NCBI RefSeq assembly: GCF_002954265.1
Contig: NZ_PPSL01000003.1
Coordinates: forward strand, 186,001-250,000
Length of the DNA stretch: 64,000 nt
Direction of reading: 5' to 3'
Source of the DNA: Flavipsychrobacter stenotrophus
GTDB lineage: Bacteria; Bacteroidota; Bacteroidia; Chitinophagales; Chitinophagaceae
Part shown: positions 29,613-40,300 of the stretch, piece by piece
How the letters are laid out: the number at the start of each line of letters is the position of its first letter
Position numbering within the stretch: the stretch's first letter is position 1
Program-made: the position numbers and the translations under genes
Notes under the pieces: model-generated
Databases searched by the model: none
What the model saw: the letters and a program-made list of their open reading frames with translations, nothing else
Told to the model about the DNA's origin: nothing

Positions 29613-29999
29613 TTAACCACAAAATTGATCGTTAAGCCCAAAAACTTTTTCTAAAAATTCTACAGCCTTCTCATACAAGCAGAAAACTTCGCAGCAGCTA
29701 TTCAAGTCGCCCTTCATATGACTTTCAGCAGCTTCTAAAGTGCTATAAATTGCAGGACTATTACCTCCGACAGCAACGTAGAATTTGTCTGTCCATAGGA
29801 CCTGTTTCTTTGCTTTAGCCTTGGTCTTGCGCTTTCGTTTGACCTGATCTGCGTTAAATGCTTTTTCAGCATCCTGCCGATTAGCATACCCTTTATAACT
29901 ACTACAAGGATATCTGTGGACAAGAGGTTCGGTTTCTTCCCAGGTCTTAAAGATGCCTGTTTCGCGGCCTTTAAATACCACATAAAAATTCTTTTTCAT
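29613..29999 (-). CDS. Stand-alone viroplasmin (RNase H1 N-terminal type) domain protein
   Basis: Start chosen at the ATG 29997-29999 (MKKNFYVVFKGRETGIF); an ATG 27 bp upstream is in frame. The first ~50 residues match the caulimovirus-viroplasmin/RNase H1 hybrid-binding domain: KFYVVxxGRxxGIFxTWEE followed by YPxxxYKGYxxxxDAEKAF. A basic linker (KRKRKTKAKAKK) leads to a second, weaker copy: KFYVAVGGNSPAIYSTLEAA. In RNase H1 this domain binds RNA-DNA hybrids. There is no RNase H catalytic part here, so I infer a nucleic-acid binding accessory for the element's replication. Its stop lies 26 bp before the replication gene's ATG (or overlaps its alternative TTG start). Confidence 0.75.
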   Translation of the reverse strand: MKKNFYVVFKGRETGIFKTWEETEPLVHRYPCSSYKGYANRQDAEKAFNADQVKRKRKTKAKAKKQVLWTDKFYVAVGGNSPAIYSTLEAAESHMKGDLNSCCEVFCLYEKAVEFLEKVFGLNDQFCG

Positions 30000-30038
30000 A
30001 TTTCTTTTTTTAATTGTAAAAAACATTAGGTTTAGGGA

Positions 30039-30353
30039 TTATTTGGTGGTGGGCTTCTGCTGCTCCTTTTTGTATCTTAATATTTCAGATGCCAAAACAA
30101 ATCTCCGGCCCGAGTAAAGGAAAGAAAGAAGTTCACCGGAATTGATGAGTTTATAGACGGAACTTCGCGTTTTTAAGTGCAATATTTTAGCCGCCTCTGG
30201 AATGGTAAGTTCATTATCAACAAGAGAATGCTTATCACAGTTAGTCAACAATAGTTTCTCAATCCGCTCAAGGTGTGTCGCGAGTATCTCTACTGCATAT
30301 GGTAAATTGTCAAAAGTGATTTTTATATCACTTCCTGAAATAGGTTCTATCAT
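30039..30353 (-). CDS. Excisionase/HTH DNA-binding protein
   Basis: 104 residues. After an N-terminal helical part, LTIPEAAKILHLKTRSSVYKL followed by INSGELLSFLYSGRRFVL is the MerR-like winged HTH of the excisionase (Xis/AlpA-type) family: 'eAAklLgvs...vykli..G.lp....g.r'. It likely directs excision together with the recombinase or regulates the element. It is the first gene of the unit, with a dyad-rich region upstream where it could bind. Confidence 0.85.
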   Translation of the reverse strand: MIEPISGSDIKITFDNLPYAVEILATHLERIEKLLLTNCDKHSLVDNELTIPEAAKILHLKTRSSVYKLINSGELLSFLYSGRRFVLASEILRYKKEQQKPTTK

Positions 30354-30489
30354 TAAGAGTCTTTAAAGTGTTACTAATTTTGTTGCCGAACTGACATTTG
30401 GTAGCGTACTAACGGAGGAGGAAGACCCAGAAATGGTATAATTCTCAGGGTTTTCAAATTTCTTAACTGGTGATTGGGCACACAGTTTC

Positions 30490-30521
30490 TAATGCTAATG
30501 TTGAGGTCCATACTAGCATTA
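30490..30521. repeat. 8-bp inverted repeat TAATGCTA/TAGCATTA
   Basis: Perfect arms at 30490-30497 and 30514-30521 with a 16-bp spacer, 137 bp upstream of the HTH start. Possible operator or hairpin. Confidence 0.5.
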
Positions 30522-30639
30522 TCCCATTACCCCTCTAACGGTTACATTTACTTGGGGGTACACACTTAAAAAATGTCTTTTTTTTGTTAATCTCAGGTGT
30601 AATACACCAAATGATTCATATATAATACCTAGTTTTTTG

Positions 30640-30662
30640 CCATATAAGATTTAATTATATGG
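30640..30662. repeat. 8-bp inverted repeat CCATATAA/TTATATGG
   Basis: Perfect arms with a 7-bp spacer in AT-rich DNA, near the tandem dyads at 30717-30748. Possible recombinase core or operator. Confidence 0.55.
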
Positions 30663-30716
30663 TTAAACTTCGTTATGCGTAGCTGGTTTTTTCGCCATGA
30701 ATTTTGATTAAATAGC

Positions 30717-30748
30717 ACATATATTATGTTAAATTACATATATTATGT
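30717..30748. repeat. Tandem quasi-palindromic direct repeat
   Basis: ACATATATTATGT occurs twice (30717-30729 and 30736-30748), 19 bp apart start to start. Each copy is nearly palindromic (ACATA-n3-TATGT). Spacing close to two helical turns suggests paired protein-binding sites (iterons, operators or recombinase sites). Confidence 0.65.
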
Positions 30749-30754
30749 ACTGCG

Positions 30755-30895
30755 CAGGACTTTACATAGTTGGCCATGGATACAAACTGACGCTGGGTCA
30801 AATAAATGTTTTGCTTTCTATTGCTATAGAAATTTGTTTCTCGCAATATGTCTTCGGAATTTGAAAATATCTGGATGTTCGCCTCTACCCACAAC
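30755..30895. repeat. Degenerate ~140-bp direct repeat, copy A
   Basis: It aligns in the same orientation with 43390-43540 at roughly 70-75% identity by eye; shared blocks include GTTTTGCT, TATTGCTATAG, TGAAAAT and CCACAA. Translations on either strand are also similar between the copies, so a decayed gene pair is possible. Confidence 0.6.
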
Positions 30896-31306
30896 AATTG
30901 CATTTTATGAAATAGCGCTTTCATAAATCTTTCGTATAATTCGCGGAAAATAATAATGACGATCTAGCAATGGTTAAAGAAATGGCAATTCAAGATAAAC
31001 ATCGCGCACACCAATCTTCCCTACGAGGAAAATTACCAAATTTGCTGGCACCGTGTCTAAATGGGCTTTCCACCATATGTTTCGGGCCCTACTTAGGCTA
31101 CAACCTCACTATTTTAACGCCACCGAACAAAGGGTCTTCTGAACAAATATTATGGAGCAACCCGGTAGCAGCGAACTAAACAGATGTAGGAACCTCACAC
31201 AACTGGCATTCATAATTATTGGATAGATTCAAAGTAGTAAAACTTGCAAGCATAAAATATTGATGCTAATTTTAATATACCTATCAATATCCCTAATTGT
31301 TATGTG

Positions 31307-31314
31307 TATATTTG
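31307..31314 (+). promoter_or_regulatory. Candidate -7 box for the giant repeat gene
   Basis: TATATTTG matches TAnnTTTG exactly, 31 bp before the ATG at 31345. A -33 TTTG is not clear. Confidence 0.45.
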
Positions 31315-31344
31315 CGCCTCCCATAAAACGATCTATACCTAACT

Positions 31345-34300
31345 ATGGCCAAGTTCATCTTCAGAACCGTGTTGTTGCTATTTGTGCTTTTGCAATTATG
31401 TATTTGCAGAACTCAGGCAGCTGTCCCTGTATTTGTCAATGGGTCAACGGCCACACTTTCTGTCTGTAAAAATTCGATAGACAATGTCATTGATTCACTT
31501 TTGTCTGTTGCTTACTCTGGCGTTGGAGAAACGATAACTTGGACAATCCAGGCACCTCCAACCCACGGGTCATTGTATAACTTGCCCTTTAGTCTTATTT
31601 CTACCGGCAGCAATTTGGCCACGATTAATATTAAATATACACCCATGCCCAGTTATGTGGGCATGGATACTTTTAGAATAAAAGTGAACAGTCCTATTGA
31701 CTCAGGGGTCCTTATTGTATATACTAACGTTCGTGAAACAGCACCACCTGTCGCTGTGCATAATGTAGAATACTGTCAATATACTGCCGATACTGCTCTT
31801 TTTGCCACAGGGTCTTCACTTCTTTGGTATACTTCTAGCACCAGCGGGTTAGGTTCAACTCTAACGCCAATACCGTCTACTGCAGTTGTAGGTGCCACAC
31901 GCTACTACGTATCACAAACACTAAATGGATGCGAAAGTTTACGGGATTCTGCCTTTGTTGTCATAAGAAATTTGCCCCTTGTTTCCGTTAGCCCTACAAT
32001 GGATACAATTTGCAGTGGACAATCAACAATTTTTCACGCAACAGGCGGCATTACATATAGCTGGTCACCATCATCAGGGTTGAATTTGACTTCCGGAGGA
32101 GTCGTTTCAGCCAGTCCAAACTTATCACAAACATATTATGTAACAGGATCAGACTCATTTGGATGCAGCAACATGACGAGTTCTTTTGTGCTTGTTAACC
32201 CTACCCCGGAGGAAATTGTCATAACAGGGTTACAACAGGTAACTTGCATTGGAGTCCAAACAACTTTAACTGATGGTACAGCCGGGGGTACCTGGTCTGG
32301 TAGCAATGACGCTGTAGCAGCAATAAATAGCATTACTGGGACTGTTATTGGTGTTGATACCGGCGAGGTGACCTTTAGATATACTTTACCTGCTACTGGC
32401 TGCTATAGAACGACAAATATGTCAGTTCATCCGTATGATTATCACCTCCCGCCTGTTTCGACATGTATCGGAACTCCCAAGTACGTAATCGATTCTTACA
32501 CAGGTTATCAATGGGGCCAAGATCTTGGGAATAGTTTAGGGATACACTACTCAAATTATGTGTACTCAACCGGAGGCGGGTGTCAGGTGTCATTTGTTGT
32601 AACGGTATTTCCTTACCCAAGCCGTATTGCGGGAGACTCTATTCTATGTATTGGCGACACGTCAACTCTACACAATGACTCACTAGGTACTTGGATTTCA
32701 AATAACTCATCGGTTGCGACAATTAGCCCTGCTGGACTAGTGACAGGGTTATCGGCCGGAACAGCAATAGTTACTTTTACACCAGTGACAAACTGTCCGC
32801 GCATAATACACATTACCGTTAACCCATTACCGACGATTAATGTTACACCAACAACATCATCGATATGCTTTGGGCAAAGCGCGGGTATGTTTGCCAATAT
32901 TGGGCTAATCTATACATGGTCACCAGCGACAAGCCTAAGTAATTCCACAGGAACTTCCGTAACGGCAACACCGTCGGTAACAACTACCTATACTGTTATT
33001 GGCACTAATACAAGTACAGGGTGCTCAAATTCAACAATTAGAACGATAGGCGTCAATTCATTACCATCAGTTAATGTCACATCTTCTGCGTCTACAGTTT
33101 GCGCTGGCACCAATACGACCTTGTCGGCTACCGGCACATTAAACTACATATGGTCACCGGCAACTGCATTATCCTCAACCATTGGAACAACGGTGCAAGC
33201 TCATCCGAGTGTGACAACTGTATATACTGTAACGGGTTCCGATATTAACGGTTGTTCAAATAAAGCGACAGTTGGCATTACGGCACTCGCGCTCCCAACA
33301 TTATCTATAAGCCCTACCTCAGTAACAATTTGCACTGGCCAAGCAACGACGTTGGCTGCTTTTGGAGCAGACAGCTATAGTTGGTCGCCAAGTGCATCCT
33401 TGTCGTCATCTACAGCGGCAACTATTACAGCCATACCCGCAAGTAGTACAACATATATATTGACTGGCGTAGGGACCAACGGATGCGCGAATACTATTAA
33501 TAGAGTCGTTGTCGTCAATCCTACACCTACAATAAATCCAATAAGCAACATCGTTACATGTAATGGCTCGACGGTATCCTTATCGCCTTTTTCTGGTACA
33601 GCAGCAAGCTATAATTGGGTTAACTCTAACTCTGCTATCGGGATTTCCTCTTCTGGCGTAGGTAATATCCCTACCTTTTCTAGCGTAAATAATGGAACAA
33701 CCGTACTCACCGCAACGATTACAGTAACACCATCATCGGGTGTATGTGTTGGAAGCTCCATCAGTTTTACCATAACGGTCAAACCATCCCCCACAGTTAC
33801 AGCTATTTCAAATCAAAATGTATGCAATGGTGCAGTATCAGTTCCTATATTATTTAGCGGTTCTGCAATTAGTGGAACTCCAACTACTTATAATTGGGTA
33901 AACAGCAATAGTACCATAGGGCTTGCAACAAGCGGATCCGGAGATATCGGCATTTATTCCGCTGTAGACACAAGTAGTGTAGCTATTGTGTCAATGGTTA
34001 CCGTTACTCCGGTTGCAGATGGTTGCAGTGGAGTTTCACAAAACTTTACTATCACAGTACATCCCTCACCAACCGTGTCAGTCCCATCTAACCAGAGTTT
34101 GTGTAATGGAAGTTTGACAACGCTGATTTCTATTTCTGGTACAGTACCTGGCACTGCTTATAGTTGGTCTTGTTCCGATAGCGCAATAGGTGTTGCCGGA
34201 TCAGGAATTGGAAATATCACATCGTTTACCACAATAAATTCGGGAAGTACCCCATAACTTCAATCTTTACAGTCACTCCCAATGCTGATGGGTGTCCAGG

Positions 34301-37300
34301 GACGCAACAATTATTTTCTATTACGGTAAAGCCAACCCCCGTTTTATCGCCAATTTCGAGTCAATCAGCTTGCAAAAACACACTAACAACACCGATAACA
34401 TTCAGCAGTTCTGTCGCGCTAACAACGTATACATGGTCTAATAGTAATAATAATATTGGATTGGCTAATTCCGGTGCAAGTAATATTGATACATTCACAA
34501 CTACTAACAACACTACACTTCCAGTAACAGCCACTATTACAGTTACTCCATTTGCAAATGGTTGCTTAGGTAACCCATTGAATTTCAATTTTACTGTTAA
34601 CCCTTTGCCAACCGTATCACTAATAACCAACCAAACGATCTGCTACAATACATCAACAGCAGTTATTGCCTTTACAGGGTCAGTCGTTGGTACTACCTAT
34701 AACTGGGCAAATAGCAATAGCAGCATAGGTCTGGCATCAACCGGCACAGGTAATATCGCATCATTCACTGGGATCAACAGCAGTAGTGTCACTGTAACAT
34801 CAACCATTACAGTTATACCTACTATAAATGGTTGTAACGGCGCATCACGTAGCTTTGCGATAGCCGTTACTCCTACACCGTCAATTGATCCAATTGTCGA
34901 CCAGGCGATATGTAAAAATACAGCTACTGCGCCTGTTAACTTCACTGGTTCTGTACCCGGCGCGAGTTATACATGGACGAATAGCAATGCCGGAATCGGG
35001 TTGAGTTCAAGCGGAACTGGTAATATTCTGCCGTTTACGAGTTTGAATAGTGGCAGTGTAGCTGCCACAGCCACTATTACCGTCACTCCAGCACTGGGTA
35101 GCTGTAGTGGAATGCCAGGGATATTTACTTTGACTGTCAACCCCGCGCCGACGATTAGTGCCGTTACTAACCAGGTACTGTGCAATACTTTATTAAGTAC
35201 GCCGATCACATTTGGAGGATCACCCATAAGTGGAGTGCCAACAACTTACAATTGGGTGAGTAATAATGGAAGTATCGGTATGCCGACATCAGGATCGGGC
35301 GATATTGGTGTTTTTACAGCGACAAATACAGGAACGGTTGCCATCACATCTACCGTAACTGTTACACCTGCTGCAAATGGATGTAATGGTTCGTCTAGCA
35401 GCTTTAATATAACTGTTAAACCTACGCCGTCTCTTACCCCGGTATCTAACGTAGCAGTATGTAATGGTACAATCGTGTCAATTCCGTTTACAAGCACTGT
35501 AATTGGTACTACTTACAGTTGGGTAAACAACAACAATAGTATTGGATTGGTATCAACCGGTACAGGCAACATTGGGCCGTTCTCCGCGACAAACTCAGGT
35601 AGCACTACAATCACCTCGACAATTACGGTTACACCCGCGGCCAACGGATGTATTGGTTCGTCACAGATCTTTACAATTACTGTTGCGCCAACAACTACTG
35701 TTTCTACAGTTGTAAACCAAGCAGTATGCAATAATGCATCAACTACACCAATTACTTTTACTGGAGGTGTTAGTGGTACTGTGTATAATTGGTCAAATAG
35801 TAACGGCAGCATTGGACTTGCTACATCAGGAACAGGGGATATTACCTCATTTACTGCGCTCAACAATGGGAGTGTTGCAGTAACGGCAACTATAACAGTT
35901 ACACCGATAGCTAACAGTTGTACAGGTGTTCCACAAACATTTACAATTACTGTTAAACCAACACCGACTGTAAATCACTTGCCTGACCAGGTTGTGTGTA
36001 ATAATACATTGACAGCAGCAACTTTCGCAGGTGCGGTTTCTGGTACAGTATACAGCTGGACAAATAGTAGCGGAGCGATTGGGCTTGCAACAACAGGAAC
36101 GGGGAATATTGGATCTTTCACAACAATTAATACTGATACTGTCTTAGCAACAGCAATAGTATCTATTACACCTTCGGCAAACGGCTGTATAGGCATTACT
36201 GACTTTTTTACAATAACGGTAAAGCCCTCGCCAACTTTACTGCCTGTTGCTAATCAAACATTATGTAACACACAATCTAGTACACCTATTTTGTTTAGTG
36301 GGATAGCTATCAATGGTTTTTCGACTACATATAATTGGATTAATAACAACAGCAGCATTGGTTTACCAGGATCAGGAGCTGGAGGCATAAGTACGTTTGT
36401 TGCTGTAAATACTGGTAGTACGCCTCTTGTGTCAACTGTCACGGTGACACCGGTGGCTGACGGATGTAATGGAGCGGCTCAGATTTTTACTATTACTGCT
36501 AAGCCATCCCCAACAGTATTTTCAAATGCGGGGCAGACGGTTTGTAATAGCACTATGTCCTCTAATATACTATTCAATGGTACCCCTGTCTCAGGTTTCC
36601 CAACGACATATAATTGGTCAAATAGCAATGCAAGCATAGGTCTTGCCTCCACAGGTACAGGGAATATTGCACCATTTATTTCTGTAAATACTACTTCGAT
36701 ACCAGTTACTTCAACCATTACTGTAACGCCATCTGCAAATGGATGCAGTGGTTTGCCACAAACAGTTTCGATAGTGGTAAATCCAACTCCGACAGTAGCT
36801 CCTGTTAGTAGCCAGACTGTTTGTAATGGAACATTTGATACTGCAATTGTATTCAGCGGCAATGTAAGCGGCACAACTTACAATTGGTCAAATAGTAATA
36901 GTAGTATAGGGCTTGCTTCAACAGGAACAGGAGGTATTGCTTCATTTATTGTAGTTAATCCTGGTAGCGTGGCAGTAACATCTACAATCACCGTAACACC
37001 AGGTGCAAATACATGTATTGGAACAAGCCAGAATTTTACGATAGCTGTTAAGCCTGCTCCTACAGTTTTGCCTATTTCAAATCAATCCATTTGTAACAGT
37101 AATGTGACATCGTCTGTTATTTTTAATGGAACCTCGGTTAGTGGATCTTCTACCATTTATAATTGGATAAACAACGATACAGGAATCGGACTGTCCATGT
37201 CCGGGAGCGACAGTATCGGGTCATTTACTACCACTAATGTGACAAGTTCGGCAATTACCTCCACAATTACAGTTACTCCTATAGGTAACGGCTGCATAGG

Positions 37301-40300
37301 TGGTTCTCAGCATTTTACTATCACAGTAAAACCAACACCAGCAGTATTGAGTGTGGCAGGACAAACAGTATGCAATAACACTAATGCTTCAACAATAGTA
37401 TTTAATGGGACGGTAAGCGGAACCATCTATAATTGGTCTAACAGCAATAGCAGTATTGGATTAGCTTCATCCGGAACTGGGAATATCGCCTCGTTTACAG
37501 GAATAAACAGCAGTAGTGTAGCCGTAGCATCAACAGTAATTGTAACCCCTGTCGCGAATAGCTGCCAGGGTTTACCCCAGAGTTTCTCCTTAACAATAAA
37601 ACCATCCCCAACTGTTTTTCCAATTACCAGCCAGTCAGTATGTAATGGGGCAACGACTACCTTAATATCATTTAACGGGTCTCCCATAAGTGGATTTCCT
37701 ACTGTTTACAATTGGGCTAATAACAACAATACTACTGGTATTCCAGCAATTGGCTCTGGTGATATATTGGCTTTTAGCGGGTCGAATTCAGGAAATGTTG
37801 CTGCGGTTTCAACTATTACAGTCACTCCAGTAGCAGATCTTTGCAGCGGTAGCCCTCTTAATTTTACGATAACCGTAAATCCCACACCTGATGTGGTGCC
37901 ATTGACAAGCCAATCTATTTGCAATGGAACAACTACGACTCCTATCATATTTGGAGGTGGAGTTACAGGTACGGTCTATAATTGGGTAAGTAGCAACCCA
38001 TCTATCGGGTTGGCGACAACTGGGGCGGGGAACATAGCTGGATTTACTGGTATCAACACCACAAGTGTTATAGCTGTGTCTACGGTTACAGTTACACCTT
38101 TAGCAAATTTATGCAATGGCAGTAGTCAAATCTTTACAATAGCCGTCAAGCCAACCCCAGATGTAAATCCAGTTTCAAATCAGACAATATGCAATGGTGC
38201 TTCGACAACAAATGTCGCTTTCGGTGGTAGTGTTAGTGGCACAGTTTACAATTGGGTAAACAACAATGGTAGCATTGGTCTGTCAACATCAGGTATGGGT
38301 AACATCTTTCCTTTCTCTGGTATAAATGTCGGGACAACAAGTACAATTTCAACAATTACAGTTACTCCATTTGCAAATGGATGTAATGGCCCCGCGCAGA
38401 ATTTTACTATAAGGGTAAACCCAACACCAGGTATTTCCCCAGTTTCAGGTCAGTCTGTATGTAACGGATCCCCGACCACATTAGTGTCATTCAGCAGCAA
38501 TGTTGCAGGCGCATCATATAGCTGGGTAAATAATGATCCGACTATTGGCTTGACTTCAACAGGCTCCGGGTCTATATCGCCATTCTCCGTCGTAAATGGT
38601 GGAAGCGCTATGGTTACGGCTGTCATAACTGTCACACCTACAGCCAATCTCTGCAATGGAAGCTCGACGACTTTTACAATTGCAGTTAAACCCACACCAT
38701 CTGTGTCTCCTGTTTCAGGGCAGATAATTTGCAATGGAGGCACGACAACATTGGTCGCCTTCGGTGGACCGGTAAGCGGTACTGTTTATAACTGGGTCAA
38801 TAACACTTCTGGTATGGGATTGGCAACTTCAGGAACTGGAAATATATCATCTTTTGTAACTAATAATACCGGGACTGTTGCTGTTACTTCGACTATTACG
38901 GTTACTCCTGCTGCGAATGGATGTATGGGCAATTTTCAAAACTTCAATATCACTGTAAATCCAACGCCAATCGTATTTCCTCTAACCAGTCAGACTGTAT
39001 GCAATACCGATCATGTCGCATCTACTTTATTTGGCGGTTCTGTTGCAGGTACAGTTTACAATTGGATCAACAGCGACACTAGTATAGGAATTGGTGCTGC
39101 AAGTGTAGGCAATATACCTGCGTTTACTGCTTCTAATAGTGGAAATGTTGCTGTTGTCGCGACAATAAACACAACCCCATTTGCAAATGGATGTAACGGT
39201 GCATCTAATAGCTTCAATATAACAGTCAACCCTACACCCTCAGTAGCCGCGGTGCCAGACCAAAGTGTTTGTAATCAGCTCAATACCTCAGCAATTATTT
39301 TCGGAGGTTCGTTAGTTAGCGGTACAACGTATAATTGGAATAATAGTAACAACACTATAGGGTTAGCGTCTAATGGCATAGGGAATATAGGGTCGTTTTC
39401 AGCCATTAATAGCAGTTCCGTTGGAGTTACATCAACTATAACTGTAGCTCCATCTGCAAATGGTTGTGTAGGCAGTTCTGCTATTTTTGTAATTACTATT
39501 AATCCAACGCCTGCAACTATAACAGGTGATACTACTGTCTGCTTTGGTTTGACATCTTTACTCTCAGATATTTCAATTGGCGGTAGCTGGAGCACGAGTA
39601 ATAGTTCAATTGCGTCAATTAGTCCTGTTGGTCTTGTATCCGCTTTATCAACTGGGATGGATACGATCACTTATACTTTACCGACAGGTTGTCTTACAAG
39701 AACTACGTTATTAGTAAATCCGTTGCCTAATGCGATTACAGGTACTGACTCTGTATGCGTTGGGGCAAGTGTTGGATGGGCAAATACAACGTCGGGTGGT
39801 ATATGGAGTAGTGCCAATCCCTCTATAGCAACTGTTAGTACTTCAGGATTAGTTTTTGGTGTGCATTCAGGAATTGATACTATTGTTTATACTATTTCAA
39901 ATACCGGTTGCCAGGTCGTTGATCTGATTAAAGTCAATCCGTTGCCAGTGCCTATTTTTGGTAGTTCATCTGCGTGCGTGAATTCACCGGTAGTGCTTAC
40001 TGACTCTTCAGGCGCAGTGATGTATGTCGTTACTCCTGTCACACCCGGAATACTTACAATTACACTTTCTAATTTATCAGCCTGCAGTAGTCATATTTCA
40101 GTTTTGGTTAATCCATTACCTCAATCTATCATAGGCTCAACAGGATTGTGTCTTGGTACTACATCTCAATTGTCAGATAGTGTTTCAGGTGGGTTTTGGA
40201 GCAGCAGTGATACAACTGTGGCAACCATCGGCAGTAATGGTTTAGTATATGCTAGAGCAGTGGGTAATTCAACAATTTCTTATACATTGTCCTCAGGTTG

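Larger units (their letters stand above)
26116..30895. mobile_element. Integrative element 1 (boundaries approximate)
   Basis: Five same-strand genes, in transcription order: HTH/excisionase-like, viroplasmin-domain protein, phage II/X-like replication initiator, zinc-ribbon protein, tyrosine recombinase. This is the make-up of a small integrative or mobilisable element in Bacteroidota. The flanks contain dyads on both sides, but I could not find a matching pair of direct att repeats by eye, so the ends are guesses. No separate relaxase or transfer genes are present; the replication protein could fill that role. Confidence 0.6.
30354..31344. other. Non-coding, dyad-rich region at the right side of element 1
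   Basis: 990 bp without a convincing gene on either strand. It is AT-rich and holds two inverted repeats, a tandem pair of ACATATATTATGT dyads, one copy of a ~140-bp direct repeat whose partner lies at 43,390, and the promoter of the giant gene. It is the natural place for the element's attachment site or replication origin. Confidence 0.6.

Noticed and set aside
30724-30926. Short frames on both strands inside direct-repeat copy A, similar to frames in copy B
   Set aside because: Both strands are equally similar because the DNA is repeated; there is no evidence for which, if either, is coding, so it is listed as a repeat.
30970-31179. 69-codon plus-strand frame before the giant gene
   Set aside because: No family, no start context, proline/leucine-rich chance-like sequence.
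34246-34257. Programmed -1 frameshift in the giant gene
   Set aside because: The tract T ACC CCA TAA is not a canonical slippery heptamer; deletion, phase variation or assembly error fit better.
33523-39506. Regular ~270-bp periodicity that could suggest a CRISPR or satellite array
   Set aside because: Units are coding, far too long for CRISPR repeats, and diverged at synonymous positions.
34361-39670. Many 60-130 codon minus-strand frames in the giant repeat gene, similar to one another
   Set aside because: They recur because the plus-strand repeats recur; they have no signal, start context or family, and the plus strand is clearly coding.
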